Positions 41,133-49,455 of a stretch of 49,455 bases of DNA are shown here, in pieces. The DNA comes from an uncultured Alphaproteobacteria bacterium (GTDB lineage Bacteria > Pseudomonadota > Alphaproteobacteria > RF32 > CAG-239), in contig CAJUKS010000013.1 of the NCBI GenBank assembly GCA_910587405.1, positions 1 through 49,455 of the forward strand, read 5' to 3'. The position numbers were made by a program, and so were the translations under genes. The notes beneath the pieces were generated by a model. It was given only the letters and a program-made list of their open reading frames with translations. It had not been told where the DNA came from and made no database searches. The first letter of the stretch is position 1, and each line of letters opens with the position of its first letter.

Positions 41133-41147
41133 CGGGAGAAGCGGGGA

Positions 41148-42056
41148 ATGAAAATCAATCAGGTTTTGGCTTTTGATATCGGAGGAACGAAGATTGCTTA
41201 TGCGGTGGTGGATCGCGACGGAAAAATTGTGAATCAGGTGGTACGCCATCCGACTCCGGCAGCGCCAGGAGCGGTGGCAAAGCTGCTGAAAACGATCATT
41301 TCTCAGTTTGAAAATCAGGTAGATGCGATAGCGGTTTCGACGGCGGGGACGGTGGACAAGACCAATTCGCGAATCACCGGTTCGGTCGGCAATATGCCGC
41401 AAGGTTATATGGATACGGATTTCAAAGCGTTGTCAAATAAGCCGGTAATTGTGGAAAATGACGCCAACTCAGCGGTGTGGGCCGAATATATGATCGGCAA
41501 CGCCAAAGGACATGACAATGTGATTTTGCTGACGCTGGGTACCGGTGTCGGTGTCGGTATTATTGTCGGCGGAAGGCTTTTGACCGGCAAATCCGGTGCG
41601 GCAGGGGAGGTTCATTTTCCGGTGCGCTATGACAATAACCGCTTATGCGGATGCGGCCGTTATGATTGTCTGGAGATTTATATGTCCGGAAAGGCGCTCA
41701 GTTTGGAAGCTAAAGCCGTTTATAAGGATGACAGCGTCAACAGTCATACGGTTATTGAAGGGTTGAAAAAAAATGCGCTGCCGGCGGTGACGGCCTTTCA
41801 TAACTGGCAGGAGATGGTAAAGAACGGGATCGTTATTTTTGCCGATATTTTTGATCCGGAGGTTGTTTTGCTGGGCGGTTCAATGGCTCACTTTATTGAT
41901 TACGGGCGTCTCAACCGCGAAGCTAACGAGATGATTGTGACGGCACCGTTTTTGCTTAAAGAAGCCGCTTTTGAAAATGATGCCGGTCTTGTCGGAGCGG
42001 CTTTGTTGTGTATTAAAAAGCTGGAAGACAATCGGGCGTCTGATGAAAAACAATAA
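41148..42056 (+). CDS. ROK-family sugar kinase
   Basis: This 302-aa protein has the N-terminal phosphate loop AFDIGGTKIAYAVV (about 8-21) and IVENDANSAVWAEY (about 100-113) with the catalytic aspartate. LTLGTGVGVGIIVGG follows, then the ROK zinc motif CGCGRYDCLE (about 166-175), with a histidine upstream in GEVHFP. ROK kinases phosphorylate glucose, fructose, N-acetylmannosamine or allose. The family member cannot be fixed by eye. It is co-directional with the small membrane gene and ends at a terminator shared with the convergent outer membrane protein gene. Confidence 0.92.
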   Translation: MKINQVLAFDIGGTKIAYAVVDRDGKIVNQVVRHPTPAAPGAVAKLLKTIISQFENQVDAIAVSTAGTVDKTNSRITGSVGNMPQGYMDTDFKALSNKPVIVENDANSAVWAEYMIGNAKGHDNVILLTLGTGVGVGIIVGGRLLTGKSGAAGEVHFPVRYDNNRLCGCGRYDCLEIYMSGKALSLEAKAVYKDDSVNSHTVIEGLKKNALPAVTAFHNWQEMVKNGIVIFADIFDPEVVLLGGSMAHFIDYGRLNREANEMIVTAPFLLKEAAFENDAGLVGAALLCIKKLEDNRASDEKQ

Positions 42057-42082
42057 AAAAACTGCCGCTGAAGAGCGGCAGT
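42055..42082 (-). terminator. Terminator between ROK kinase and outer membrane protein genes
   Basis: ACTGCCGCT, loop and AGCGGCAGT, with T6 on the minus strand. It overlaps the kinase stop codon on the plus side. Confidence 0.85.
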
Positions 42083-42102
42083 TTGAAAACGGTACATTTC
42101 GT

Positions 42103-42651
42103 TTAGAAATTGTATCTGATGCCAACCGAGAATTCGTCGATGGCGTCGATTTCGGATTTTTGGGTGTAAACATGATGATACATACCGCGAACCGACCAGT
42201 TTTCGTCAATGTTGTACTGGGCGCCTGCATTTAAGCGGTAACCGAAAGCTTCTTCTTTTTCGGAACCGGCACCGACCAGTCTGACTTTCATTTCGTATTC
42301 ACCGATACCGGCACCGGCAATCAGTTCAACCTTACCGTCGCAGCCGAGCGGCAGGAAGCCGAGAACATCTACGCCGTAAGCTTGGAAGCGGGTGGTGTAT
42401 TTGTCGCTATAGTAAGTGTTTTTCTCTTTGCCCGAATATTGATAGAAAGCTTCGGCCCCGAAGTTTTTGTGGAATTTGGCACCGGCAACAAAGCTGACGG
42501 ACTGATAGTCGTCTTCAATGGCGTTTTCAATGTCATAAGCATAGTCAAAAGTCGAATAGTTGAAGTCCAAACCGGCATAGGGTTTGATTTCGGCGTTGGC
42601 GTTGGCGGCAAATGCGCAAGCAATACCGGCCATTAATAAAGTTTTTTTCAT
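42103..42651 (-). CDS. OmpA-like outer membrane beta-barrel protein
   Basis: This 182-aa protein has a signal peptide (LLMAGIACAFAANANA, cleavage before EIKPYAG). Alternating beta strands typical of 8-strand barrels follow: AGLDFNYSTFDY, VSFVAGAKFHKNFGAEAFYQY, FGYRLNAGAQYNIDENWSVRG (in part) and the last strand ending FSVGIRYNF with terminal Phe. It belongs with porin-family or OmpA-like small barrels of Rickettsiales and Rhizobiales. It is likely an abundant surface protein. Its gene is monocistronic. Confidence 0.9.
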   Translation of the reverse strand: MKKTLLMAGIACAFAANANAEIKPYAGLDFNYSTFDYAYDIENAIEDDYQSVSFVAGAKFHKNFGAEAFYQYSGKEKNTYYSDKYTTRFQAYGVDVLGFLPLGCDGKVELIAGAGIGEYEMKVRLVGAGSEKEEAFGYRLNAGAQYNIDENWSVRGMYHHVYTQKSEIDAIDEFSVGIRYNF

Positions 42652-42802
42652 AATCTTTTAGTCCTTTTTGGTTTTTCAAGTTTAATTTCCGTAAAATAAT
42701 AATTATGTTATTTATGATTTTTAGGATGTTTTAAAATCTGTTTGTCGAATTTATATCACTAATATTTAAAATTAGTTAATATTAACCTTAAAGGAGTCTC
42801 AA

Positions 42803-43717
42803 ATGAAGTATGTTACGCTGAACAATGACAGCAAAATGCCGATGGTCGGGCTGGGAACCTGGAAGGCTGCCCCGGGCGAGGTTTATCAGGCAGTGCGCTG
42901 GGCGATCAAGGTTGGGTACACCCATATCGACTGCGCCGAAATTTACGACAATCAAAGCGAAATCGGGCAGGCGCTGACCGATGCGGTGAACGAAGGAGAT
43001 GTTAAACGTGAGAATCTTTTTATTACTTCCAAACTATGGAACGATTCCCATGCTCCGGAAGACGTTTTGCCGGCATTGCAAAAAACGTTGCAGGATCTGA
43101 AGCTTGACTATCTGGATTTGTATCTGATTCATTGGCCGGTGGCACAGAAAAAGGGCGTTGAGATGCCGGAAAGCGCTGATGACATGGTCTCGTTGCAGGA
43201 AATTCCGTTGGAATTGACTTGGGCCGAATTGGAAAAAGCCAAAAATCAGGGATTGGTGCGGGCAATCGGGCTGTCCAACTGCGGACAGAAGAGAATTGCC
43301 GATTTACTGGAAAAAGCCGAAGAAGCGCCCGCCGTTTTGCAGGTTGAGTCGCATCCGTATCTGGTTCAGAAAGAGTTGGTTGAATTTTGCAATAAAAATA
43401 TGATTGCGGTGACCGCTTATTCGCCGCTGGGCTCCGGTCACGGCGAATTGCTTAATGATCCGGTGATTGAAGAGACGGCAAAACGTCTGAAGATTACGCC
43501 GGCGCAACTTCTGCTGGCCTGGCAAATCAACCGCGGCGTGATTGTGATTCCCAAGAGCACCCATGTTGATCGTCTGAAAGAAAATTTTGCCGCTCAGAAT
43601 ATTGAACTGGATGAAGCGGATATGGAAACAATTGCCGGGTTGGATAAAGGCGAACGCTATATTACCGGTAAAAAATTTGTTTTCGGCGATTATACCGCAG
43701 AGGATATTTTTGCCTGA
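42803..43717 (+). CDS. Aldo/keto reductase
   Basis: This 304-aa NAD(P)H-dependent oxidoreductase is a TIM barrel. The catalytic tetrad is readable: D in HIDCAEIYDNQ (about 43), Y in the same motif (about 48), K in FITSKLWND (about 77) and H in YLIHWPV (about 111). The C-terminal cofactor signature IPKSTHVDRLKENFAAQN binds NADPH. The enzyme reduces aldehydes or keto sugars, and its closest style is the AKR5-like group. Ribosome site AAGGAG is ideal. It stands alone with its own terminator. Confidence 0.95.
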   Translation: MKYVTLNNDSKMPMVGLGTWKAAPGEVYQAVRWAIKVGYTHIDCAEIYDNQSEIGQALTDAVNEGDVKRENLFITSKLWNDSHAPEDVLPALQKTLQDLKLDYLDLYLIHWPVAQKKGVEMPESADDMVSLQEIPLELTWAELEKAKNQGLVRAIGLSNCGQKRIADLLEKAEEAPAVLQVESHPYLVQKELVEFCNKNMIAVTAYSPLGSGHGELLNDPVIEETAKRLKITPAQLLLAWQINRGVIVIPKSTHVDRLKENFAAQNIELDEADMETIAGLDKGERYITGKKFVFGDYTAEDIFA

Positions 43718-43743
43718 GACAAACGGCAGCAAAATGCAAAAAA

Positions 43744-43780
43744 GAAAAGGAGCGGGTCAAAGACCGGCTCCTTTTCTTTT
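43744..43780. terminator. Terminator after the aldo/keto reductase gene
   Basis: GAAAAGGAGC and GCTCCTTTTC with a partly paired 13-base loop, then TTTT. It serves the convergent lipoprotein gene too. Confidence 0.82.
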
Positions 43781-43797
43781 CAGAGGACGCAGATGCG

Positions 43798-44508
43798 TCA
43801 GTAGGCTTTCACATTTGCAACCGTAATGCCGTAAGTGGTGTCGTTGCCCCACTTTTTGTCAGCATACTTTTTGACTTTGGCGTTCTTTTCCATCAGAGCA
43901 ACCTTGGCGGCCGTGGTGTTCTTGATGAACTTGCCGGTGTTGTCGTAAATTTTCCACTGGACTTTGCCGGGAACTTTTACCACATAGCGGAAGCTCTTGC
44001 CGTCAGCCTGTTCGAGCACGATGATCTTTTCCCATTCAGCTTTCAGCGGACCGACACCCCATTTGCCGTCGTGTTTGAAGAATACATTGTCGGCGTGCAG
44101 GTAGTAGTCCTGGTTCGGGCCCAACGGTGTATTCTCGCCGTTTTTCAAGTAATACTTGTCGACGGCATCCTCGAGGATGAAGTAGTTCGGCGCGTAGTTG
44201 ATCTTGTCGTACGACTTTCCGGTCACCGATTTGCCGACGGTGTCGAGCAGATCCCACTTAACGGGGTCGTTGTGCTGCTTGCGGCCGATCTGAGCGATCA
44301 GGTAGCCGTACTTGGCTTCGACCTTGACGTACACCGGGTCGGTGAGGGTAGCTTCGGCGTTGGCGACTTTGATGCCGACGAGGGGCGTGTTCTCAGCCGT
44401 GTAGGTGACGAGATCGGGCGATCCTTCGATGGGCGTTTCTACGGATTTGAACTTGTTGCAGCTCACAGCCAGCAGGCCGATGAGACATGCGAAAACGATC
44501 TTTTTCAT
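43798..44508 (-). CDS. Predicted lipoprotein, function unknown
   Basis: This 236-aa protein has lipobox LAVSC (C17) after MKKIVFACLIGL. The mature part looks like repeated small beta units (ADNVFFKHDGKWGVGPLKAEW, seen in part), with a phrase resembling WG-repeat proteins (DGKWGVGPLKAEWEKI). It closes with WGNDTTYGITVANVKAY. Codon use is more G/C-rich at third positions than in its neighbours. There is no ribosome site (CATTGAAAA before the ATG). These traits, and its Bacteroidetes-like look, suggest transfer. Function is unknown. Confidence 0.75.
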   Translation of the reverse strand: MKKIVFACLIGLLAVSCNKFKSVETPIEGSPDLVTYTAENTPLVGIKVANAEATLTDPVYVKVEAKYGYLIAQIGRKQHNDPVKWDLLDTVGKSVTGKSYDKINYAPNYFILEDAVDKYYLKNGENTPLGPNQDYYLHADNVFFKHDGKWGVGPLKAEWEKIIVLEQADGKSFRYVVKVPGKVQWKIYDNTGKFIKNTTAAKVALMEKNAKVKKYADKKWGNDTTYGITVANVKAY

Positions 44509-44668
44509 TTTTCAATGAGTTTAAGAGGTGAATAAATATTAAAAATTAATTGTCGAGACAAAAGATACTTCATTTGTCAAAAATTGTCAAGATATTTTAA
44601 ATGATTTTTTTATTATTAACGGTTATAGTAAGGACAGTGTGATCAAAAATTAACGGACTTGAGGAAAA

Positions 44669-45997
44669 ATGCAAAAGATTTCAGCGGAAAAATTGATTGA
44701 AATTGTCGGATCGTCGTCAAATGTTGTCGCGGCCGAATTTGACAGAGTGATAACAGACAGCCGTCAGGCTGCTCCGGGTGTGCTGTTTGTGGCGTTGCGC
44801 GGCGAAAAATTTGACGGACATGACTTTGTCGGCGAAGTGTTGCAAAACGGTGCCGCGCTGGCGCTGGTGGAGCATTTGGTGTCCGGTGCGCCGGCGGAAC
44901 GTCAGGTCGTGGTATCTGACAGTTTGGAAGCGTTTGGCAAAATCGGCGCTTTTAACCGTTCGCGTTTTAAAGGAATCGTGGTCGGTTTGACCGGCAGCGC
45001 CGGCAAAACCACCACCAAAGAAGAAATTAAGTTTGCGTTGAGTCGGTTCGGCAAGGTTTATGCGACGGCCGGCAACCACAATAATTATGTCGGTGTGCCT
45101 CTCAGTCTGTGTGAAATGGATATGGATGCCGATTATGCCGTGATTGAAATGGGAATGAGTTCAAAAGGAGAAATTGCGCGTTTAACTTCTTATGTGCAGC
45201 CGGATTTGGCGCTGATTACCAACGTATACCCGATGCATATTGAGTTCTTTGACGGTTTTGAAGGGATTGCCGAAGCCAAGGCGGAGATTTTTGAAGGTTT
45301 GCGGCAACCGGGAATTGCGGTTATCAATGAAGATACCAATTTTGCTTCGCTTCTGCAACAGCGGGCGGCGGAACAGGGAGCCACAATTGTTAAATTTGGC
45401 CGTAACGATCATTATCAGGGCAAGCTGGAACTGCCGCAGGAAGGCGAAGCCCAACTGTACAACGCCTGGGCAACGTTGGCGGTGATTGCGGCGTTGGGGT
45501 TGGATACAGATAAGGCTGCCGTTGCTTTAAAAGACTTTGGCGCTTTGCCGGGACGCGGAAAAAGGCACCGGTTGAAACTGCCCGACGACGGCGTATTTAC
45601 CCTCATTGACGACAGCTATTCCGGTCAGCCCGAAGCGATGAAAATTGCGATTGACGGTTTGGCGCAGACCGAGACTGCGGGGCGGCGAATCGCCGTTCTC
45701 GGCAAAATGGCCGAACTGGGCGAGACATCGGAGGCGCGGCATATCGAGATCGGTGAAAAACTGGCGGCTGCTCCGGTTGATGTTGTGGTCGGGGTATGCC
45801 CCGAGATGAAAGCGATGCTGGCCCGGCTGCGTTCCGATCAGGAAGCGCATTATTTTGAGGATAAAGAAGGGCTGGACGACTTTCTGGTAAATAAACTGTT
45901 GCAAAATAATGATATTCTGCTTATAAAAGGGGCCAGATATTCTTCAAAATTATATCAGGTCACCGATGCGTTGTTGAAAGGGCTGGAAAAAGCATGA
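44669..45997 (+). CDS. murF: UDP-MurNAc-tripeptide--D-Ala-D-Ala ligase
   Basis: This 442-aa Mur ligase adds D-Ala-D-Ala to the peptidoglycan precursor in the cytoplasm. The N-terminal substrate domain includes FDRVITDSRQAAPGVLFVAL (about 24-43). The central ATPase domain has VGLTGSAGKTTTKEEI (about 105-120) and NNYVGVPLSL; the C-terminal domain has DDSYSGQPEAMKIAI. Length is normal. It heads a tight run, overlapping nrdR by 4 bp (ATGA). The usual mur-fts (dcw) neighbours are absent, so murF lies outside that cluster here. Confidence 0.95.
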   Translation: MQKISAEKLIEIVGSSSNVVAAEFDRVITDSRQAAPGVLFVALRGEKFDGHDFVGEVLQNGAALALVEHLVSGAPAERQVVVSDSLEAFGKIGAFNRSRFKGIVVGLTGSAGKTTTKEEIKFALSRFGKVYATAGNHNNYVGVPLSLCEMDMDADYAVIEMGMSSKGEIARLTSYVQPDLALITNVYPMHIEFFDGFEGIAEAKAEIFEGLRQPGIAVINEDTNFASLLQQRAAEQGATIVKFGRNDHYQGKLELPQEGEAQLYNAWATLAVIAALGLDTDKAAVALKDFGALPGRGKRHRLKLPDDGVFTLIDDSYSGQPEAMKIAIDGLAQTETAGRRIAVLGKMAELGETSEARHIEIGEKLAAAPVDVVVGVCPEMKAMLARLRSDQEAHYFEDKEGLDDFLVNKLLQNNDILLIKGARYSSKLYQVTDALLKGLEKA

Positions 45998-46476
45998 AAT
46001 GTCCGTTTTGCGGTTTTTTGGATTCTCAGGTTAAGGACTCGCGCCTGACCGAGGACAATACCTGTATCCGCCGGCGCCGCGAATGCCCGGAATGCGGTTC
46101 GCGCTTTACGACCTTTGAGCGGGTTCAGTTGCGGGAACTGATCGTAATTAAGAAGAACGGCGACAAAGTTCGCTTTGACCGCGACAAGCTTGAACGCTCG
46201 CTGCAGTTGGCGGTGCGTAAACGGCCGGTGGCGCCGGAACGGGTGGAAAAAATCGTTACTTCGATCCAACGGCGGCTCGAAAGCTCGGGCGATACGGAGA
46301 TTCCGTCGCGGGTGATCGGCGAATATGCAATGGAAGCGCTGGCAAAGCTGGATAATATTGCTTATGTCCGATTTGCGTCGGTATACAAGGATTTTTGCGA
46401 GGTAAGCGATTTTGAGGAATTTGTCGCCCGAATCGATGAAATGGCCAAACTACAAAATAAGGAAGAAGAGGAATAG
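45994..46476 (+). CDS. nrdR: Ribonucleotide reductase repressor NrdR
   Basis: This 160-aa protein has an N-terminal zinc ribbon with four cysteines (CPFCGF at 3-6 and CPECGS at 31-34) that binds NrdR boxes. An ATP-cone domain follows at about 49-139 (VIKKNGDKVRFDRDKLERSL), which senses ATP/dATP. It represses ribonucleotide reductase genes. No NrdR box is apparent in the window. The start overlaps the murF stop. Confidence 0.97.
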   Translation: MKCPFCGFLDSQVKDSRLTEDNTCIRRRRECPECGSRFTTFERVQLRELIVIKKNGDKVRFDRDKLERSLQLAVRKRPVAPERVEKIVTSIQRRLESSGDTEIPSRVIGEYAMEALAKLDNIAYVRFASVYKDFCEVSDFEEFVARIDEMAKLQNKEEEE

Positions 46477-46478
46477 CA

Positions 46479-46976
46479 ATGGCAAAATTTGTGTCGGAAA
46501 AAATTAAGATGAAAACGGCGGCGCGTCTGGCTGCGGTTCAGGCCACCTATATGATTGCCTACAGCCAACTGCCGGTTGACGAGGTAATTAAGGATTTTAC
46601 CAGCGGCGAGGTCGGGCGGTTTGTGATTGAAGAAACGCCTGAAGACGGCAGTGAAGAATTTCGCGAAGTGGAACCGATGGACAAAGCTTATTTTGAAAAA
46701 CTGGTGCGCGGCGTTCACGGCAAAAAGGAAGGGTTGGAAAAGTCGCTGAATTTGTTTTTGAGCGCCGGACGGTCGTTGGAACGTCTTGACGGGACTTTAC
46801 AGGCCCTGCTGCTTTGTGCTATATATGAAATTAATAATACGCTTGATTTGGATGTTAAAGTTGTGATTCAGGAATATGTGGACATGGCCTATGCGTTTTT
46901 CTCCAAAGGCGAGCCGAAAATGGTCAACGCCCTGTTGGATCAAATTGCCAAGGAAGTCCGCGCTGAAAATGCATAA
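46479..46976 (+). CDS. nusB: Transcription antitermination factor NusB
   Basis: This 165-aa all-helical protein has AARLAAVQATYMIAYSQLPV at the N-terminus and a C-terminal half with LERLDGTLQALLLCAIYEI and VIQEYVDMAYAF, the usual NusB pattern. NusB with NusE (S10) binds boxA RNA for rRNA antitermination. It begins 2 bp after nrdR, in the same transcript. Residues 45-70 form an acidic insert (EETPEDGSEEFREVE) a little longer than usual. Confidence 0.93.
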   Translation: MAKFVSEKIKMKTAARLAAVQATYMIAYSQLPVDEVIKDFTSGEVGRFVIEETPEDGSEEFREVEPMDKAYFEKLVRGVHGKKEGLEKSLNLFLSAGRSLERLDGTLQALLLCAIYEINNTLDLDVKVVIQEYVDMAYAFFSKGEPKMVNALLDQIAKEVRAENA

Positions 46977-46988
46977 GGGAAGTTTGAA

Positions 46989-47510
46989 ATGGCCGTACTG
47001 AAAATATATGAATACCCCGATCCGATACTGAAACAAAAGGCCGCGCCGGTCGAGGAAGTGAACGACGAACTGCGCCGCCTTTTTGACGATATGCTGGAGA
47101 CCATGTATTCGGCAACCGGCGTCGGTTTGGCCGCGCCGCAGGTCGGCGTGTCGAAAAGGGTGGTGGTGATTGACACCCATGACCAGGAAGAGGGCGAAGC
47201 GCCGTCACCGTTGTATTTGGCCAATCCGGAAATCGTCTGGCATTCGGAAGAGAAGATTTGCCATGAAGAGGGATGCCTGTCGGTTCCCGACCAACATGCC
47301 GAAGTGGTGCGTTTTGAACAGGTGCGAGTGCGTTACCGCGATTATCGCGGCAACGCTTGCGAAGTAACTGCCGACGGGCTGCTGGCGATTGCGTTGCAAC
47401 ATGAAATCGATCATCTCGACGGCGTTTTGTATATCGATCGCATCAGCCGCCTCAAACGGCAAATGCTGTTAAAAAAACTGCAGAAACTGCGGGCCGGAGA
47501 ACAGGAATAA
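46989..47510 (+). CDS. def: Peptide deformylase
   Basis: This 173-aa metalloenzyme removes the formyl group from nascent N-terminal Met. All three motifs are intact: GVGLAAPQVG (about 43-52), EEGCLSVP (about 92-99, with the metal-binding Cys) and QHEIDHLDG (about 137-145, with two metal His and catalytic Glu). Its stop shares a base with the fmt start (TAATG), so the two opposing formyl-handling enzymes are translationally coupled. Confidence 0.97.
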   Translation: MAVLKIYEYPDPILKQKAAPVEEVNDELRRLFDDMLETMYSATGVGLAAPQVGVSKRVVVIDTHDQEEGEAPSPLYLANPEIVWHSEEKICHEEGCLSVPDQHAEVVRFEQVRVRYRDYRGNACEVTADGLLAIALQHEIDHLDGVLYIDRISRLKRQMLLKKLQKLRAGEQE

Positions 47511-48400
47511 TGAAAATCGTATTTATGGGGACGCCGGAGTTTGCGTTGGAAGCTTTGAAAAAACTGGCGACAGAGCACGAGATTGTTGCCGTTTATACCA
47601 AGGAACCTAAAATTTCCGGCCGCGGCAACAAGTTGGTCAAAACGCCGGTTCATCTGTGGGCGGAAGAAAACGGGATTGAGGTCAGAACCCCCCGCACGCT
47701 GCGTCATGAGGACGAACAGCGGAAATTTGCGGCGTTGAAGGCCGATATTGCGGTTGTGGCCGCTTACGGGTTGATTTTGCCGCCGCCGGTGTTGGAAGCG
47801 TTTCCGAACGGCTGTGTCAATATTCACGGTTCGCTGTTGCCGCGTTGGCGCGGCGCCGCACCGATTCAGCGGGCGATAGAAGCCGGCGACAAGGTAAGCG
47901 GCATTACCACCATGAAAATGGATGCCGGGCTGGATACCGGCGATATGTTGTTGAAAAGCGAAACGGAAATCAGGCCGGAAACCACCGGCGGCGAGCTTCA
48001 CGACCGGTTGGCGGCAATCGGGGCCGCTCTGATTGTGCAAACGCTGCGCGAGTGGGATCGGATTGTGCCGCAAAAGCAGGATGACGCGTTGTCCTGTTAT
48101 GCGGCCAAAATCGAAAAAAGCGAGAGCGTGCTTGATCTGACTACCGATGCGGAAACGCTGGAGCGCAAAATCCGTGCCTTTAACCCTTATCCGGCGGTCT
48201 ATTTTGAGCATAAAGGCGAGCGGTTTAAAATTTTGCGGGCGGTGAGAGCCACTGACGAAGCTCAACCGGGGCAGATTATTGCCCGGGAAGGACGATTGTT
48301 TATCGGATGCGCCGATCGCGCGCTGGAAATTACGGAAATACAGCGTCAGGGCAAAAAAGCGATGAGCGCTGCGGAACTGCTGCGGGGTTATGAGTTTTAG
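47510..48400 (+). CDS. fmt: Methionyl-tRNA formyltransferase
   Basis: This 296-aa protein formylates initiator Met-tRNA with 10-formyl-THF. The N-terminal Rossmann domain starts KIVFMGTPEFALEAL. Catalytic residues lie in VNIHGSLLPRWRGAAPIQ (Asn-x-His, about 103-120) and MDAGLDTGDML (Asp, about 138-148). The C-terminal OB domain (about 205-296) carries FNPYPAVYFEHKGERFKIL. Length is normal (about 310). It is coupled to def upstream and followed 2 bp later by the small membrane protein gene. Confidence 0.97.
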   Translation: MKIVFMGTPEFALEALKKLATEHEIVAVYTKEPKISGRGNKLVKTPVHLWAEENGIEVRTPRTLRHEDEQRKFAALKADIAVVAAYGLILPPPVLEAFPNGCVNIHGSLLPRWRGAAPIQRAIEAGDKVSGITTMKMDAGLDTGDMLLKSETEIRPETTGGELHDRLAAIGAALIVQTLREWDRIVPQKQDDALSCYAAKIEKSESVLDLTTDAETLERKIRAFNPYPAVYFEHKGERFKILRAVRATDEAQPGQIIAREGRLFIGCADRALEITEIQRQGKKAMSAAELLRGYEF

Positions 48401-48402
48401 TC

Positions 48403-48735
48403 ATGACGGAACAACAACGCGGACAGGAAAGCGCCGCGGAACGCCGCCGCCGGTTGATTGAGAAAGCAATTGTATTTTTGGCCGGATGGTTTACGGTTCC
48501 GTTCCTGACCGGCGGCGTCTGGTATGATCTGTTCGGCGGTCTTGACGCCGGGGAAGCGTGGCAACGCGTGACACATCCCGGCGAGTTGGTTAATGCCCTC
48601 GGAATTTATACGATTGCTTTTGCCCTCTTCGGTTTTCTGCCCGAGAAAATCAGCAAAGCAGGGTGGGGCCGGCGAATTTTGTATTTTTTGCTTTTTTATC
48701 TGTTGCTTGACAGTTTGGCCGAATGGATTTTTTAA
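48403..48735 (+). CDS. Small membrane protein after fmt
   Basis: This 110-aa protein has an Arg-rich cytoplasmic start (ERRRRLIEKA) and three hydrophobic segments (about 22-40 AIVFLAGWFTVPFLTGG, 65-79 GIYTIAFALFGFLP, 90-106 ILYFLLFYLLLDSLAE). No family is recognised. It starts 2 bp after fmt stops, so it is surely in the same transcript. Its job is not indicated by the neighbours. Confidence 0.8.
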   Translation: MTEQQRGQESAAERRRRLIEKAIVFLAGWFTVPFLTGGVWYDLFGGLDAGEAWQRVTHPGELVNALGIYTIAFALFGFLPEKISKAGWGRRILYFLLFYLLLDSLAEWIF

Positions 48736-48847
48736 GTTACCGGCGTTTTGGGGGCGACGGAAGACGGATTTCTCCGAAGTTAAAATGAACCTTTGTCGTC
48801 AATCTCTCGTTTTGGTTTATGTAAATGAACTGTAATGGGAGAACGTT

Positions 48848-49180
48848 ATGAAAAAATTTTGGGTAATTATGCTGAGCGCCGTTTTGTTGTCAACCTCGGT
48901 GTCGGCGCGTCCGCACGGCGGCTTTCACCCGCGGTCGCCCCGTCATGAAAAAGTCGTGGTGCGTCATAAAGGCAGAACCCAGGCATTTGTTGCGGGAGTG
49001 GTCGGCGGTATTGTCGGCGGCCTGTTGTGGGGAAATCGCTATGAGCAATCCACGCCGCAGCCGGTTTATGTGTCGGTTCCGTCGGGGCCGCAAGTTTGTT
49101 CGACCGCGGTGGTCAACGGCGTGGTGGTGCAAAATTGCAGCAATCAACCGGCCGGGTACGGAAATGTGGTTTATTTTTAA
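48848..49180 (+). CDS. Small exported protein with glycine-zipper segment
   Basis: This 110-aa protein has a signal peptide (FWVIMLSAVLLSTSVSA, cleavage before RPHGG). A His/Arg-rich stretch follows (PRSPRHEKVVVRHKGR), then a glycine-zipper-like hydrophobic run (FVAGVVGGIVGGLLWG, about 48-63) and a C-terminal beta part with two cysteines (PQVCSTAVVNGVVVQNC). It resembles small periplasmic or outer membrane proteins of unknown role in Proteobacteria. GGGAGAACGTT stands before the ATG. A clear terminator follows. Confidence 0.78.
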   Translation: MKKFWVIMLSAVLLSTSVSARPHGGFHPRSPRHEKVVVRHKGRTQAFVAGVVGGIVGGLLWGNRYEQSTPQPVYVSVPSGPQVCSTAVVNGVVVQNCSNQPAGYGNVVYF

Positions 49181-49204
49181 AGTTATCGCTTAAAAAAAGA
49201 CAGC

Positions 49205-49233
49205 AAAAAACCGGTGATTATCACCGGTTTTTT
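49205..49233. terminator. Terminator after the small exported protein gene
   Basis: AAAAAACCGGTGA, loop TTA and TCACCGGTTTTTT: a perfect stem with T6. Confidence 0.9.
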
Positions 49234-49321
49234 GTTATTGTCCGCGGACGCTTTCCATATGGGTTTTTTGTTTGGCATAATCCGTTGAAAATGATGCGTT
49301 TTTTGTCCTTTTTGCCTATTG

Positions 49322-49376
49322 CAAAAAAAGGTACGTTATTTTGCATCAGAAATCAAGACCAAAAATCAAGGCTCAG
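49322..49376 (+). repeat. Dispersed repeat, copy B, at the right edge
   Basis: Same ordered sequence as copy A (AAAAAAAGGTA, GCATCAGAAATCAA, then CTCAGC). The window ends 80 bases later after AATAAAGGGGAATGATT, which looks like a ribosome site and perhaps the start of the next gene. Copy A also lies upstream of a gene on this strand. Confidence 0.7.
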
Positions 49377-49455
49377 CGAAGAAAAAAAGCCTCTTATTTT
49401 AACGTACAATATTTTCAATCACCTAACCTAACAATTTTAATAAAGGGGAATGATT

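Overview
The window looks like a piece of chromosome from an uncultured, host-associated Alphaproteobacterium of moderate G+C. This is an inference. The support is the prmC-DUF4167 order, a sigma-32 (RpoH) gene, a SlyB-type glycine-zipper lipoprotein, an autotransporter, and genes mostly preceded by AGGA-type ribosome sites. A minority of genes lack any Shine-Dalgarno site and share an AATTATT leader. Most of these look like genes of gut Bacteroidetes, so exchange with that phylum is suggested.

Region 1 (424-10642) is a compact type II-C CRISPR-Cas locus with unusual cargo. A tracrRNA gene is readable on the minus strand at about 1168-1053: its anti-repeat matches the CRISPR repeat, it has a TTGACA-17-TATAGG promoter, and it ends in a GGGG/CCCC stem plus T6. 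Between tracrRNA and cas9 (5378) lie an Mpi-family serine DNA invertase, a 15-bp inverted-repeat pair at 1889/2027 that could bound an invertible promoter, an unrecognised 233-aa gene, and an adenosine deaminase-SLOG-like fusion. That fusion is split from an 85-aa N-terminal part by one in-frame TAA. cas9 (1071 aa), cas1 and cas2 follow tightly, then an array of 36-bp repeats and 30-bp spacers. The crRNA strand is the minus strand, and each repeat ends in an extended -10 box (TGCTATACT). The array sits 10 bp beyond the uvrA stop codon.

Region 2 (10653-27227) is largely housekeeping: uvrA, an orphan periplasmic binding protein, ssb, a YetF-like protein, tRNA-Glu, slyB-like, asnS, rpoH, prmC, DUF4167 and a metallophosphoesterase. 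Interspersed are Bacteroidetes-like genes: a GH24 lysozyme and small lipoproteins.

Region 3 (27275-30340) is almost gene-free and dense in repeats: a G-rich higher-order repeat, 52-bp and 110-bp tandem repeats, and five copies of a structured element. Each copy of that element has its own 17-bp-spaced sigma-70-type promoter. Three base pairs covary between copies, so it looks like a tandem small-RNA gene family. The last copy leads into an XRE regulator.

Region 4 (31122-44508) is accessory: a YdeI/OmdA protein, an autotransporter, a macrodomain protein, an HD hydrolase, an APH-like kinase, two GNAT acetyltransferases, tRNA-Thr, a ROK kinase, an OmpA-like barrel, an aldo/keto reductase and lipoproteins.

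Region 5 (44669-49180) is a tight housekeeping run, murF-nrdR-nusB-def-fmt, followed by two small envelope genes.
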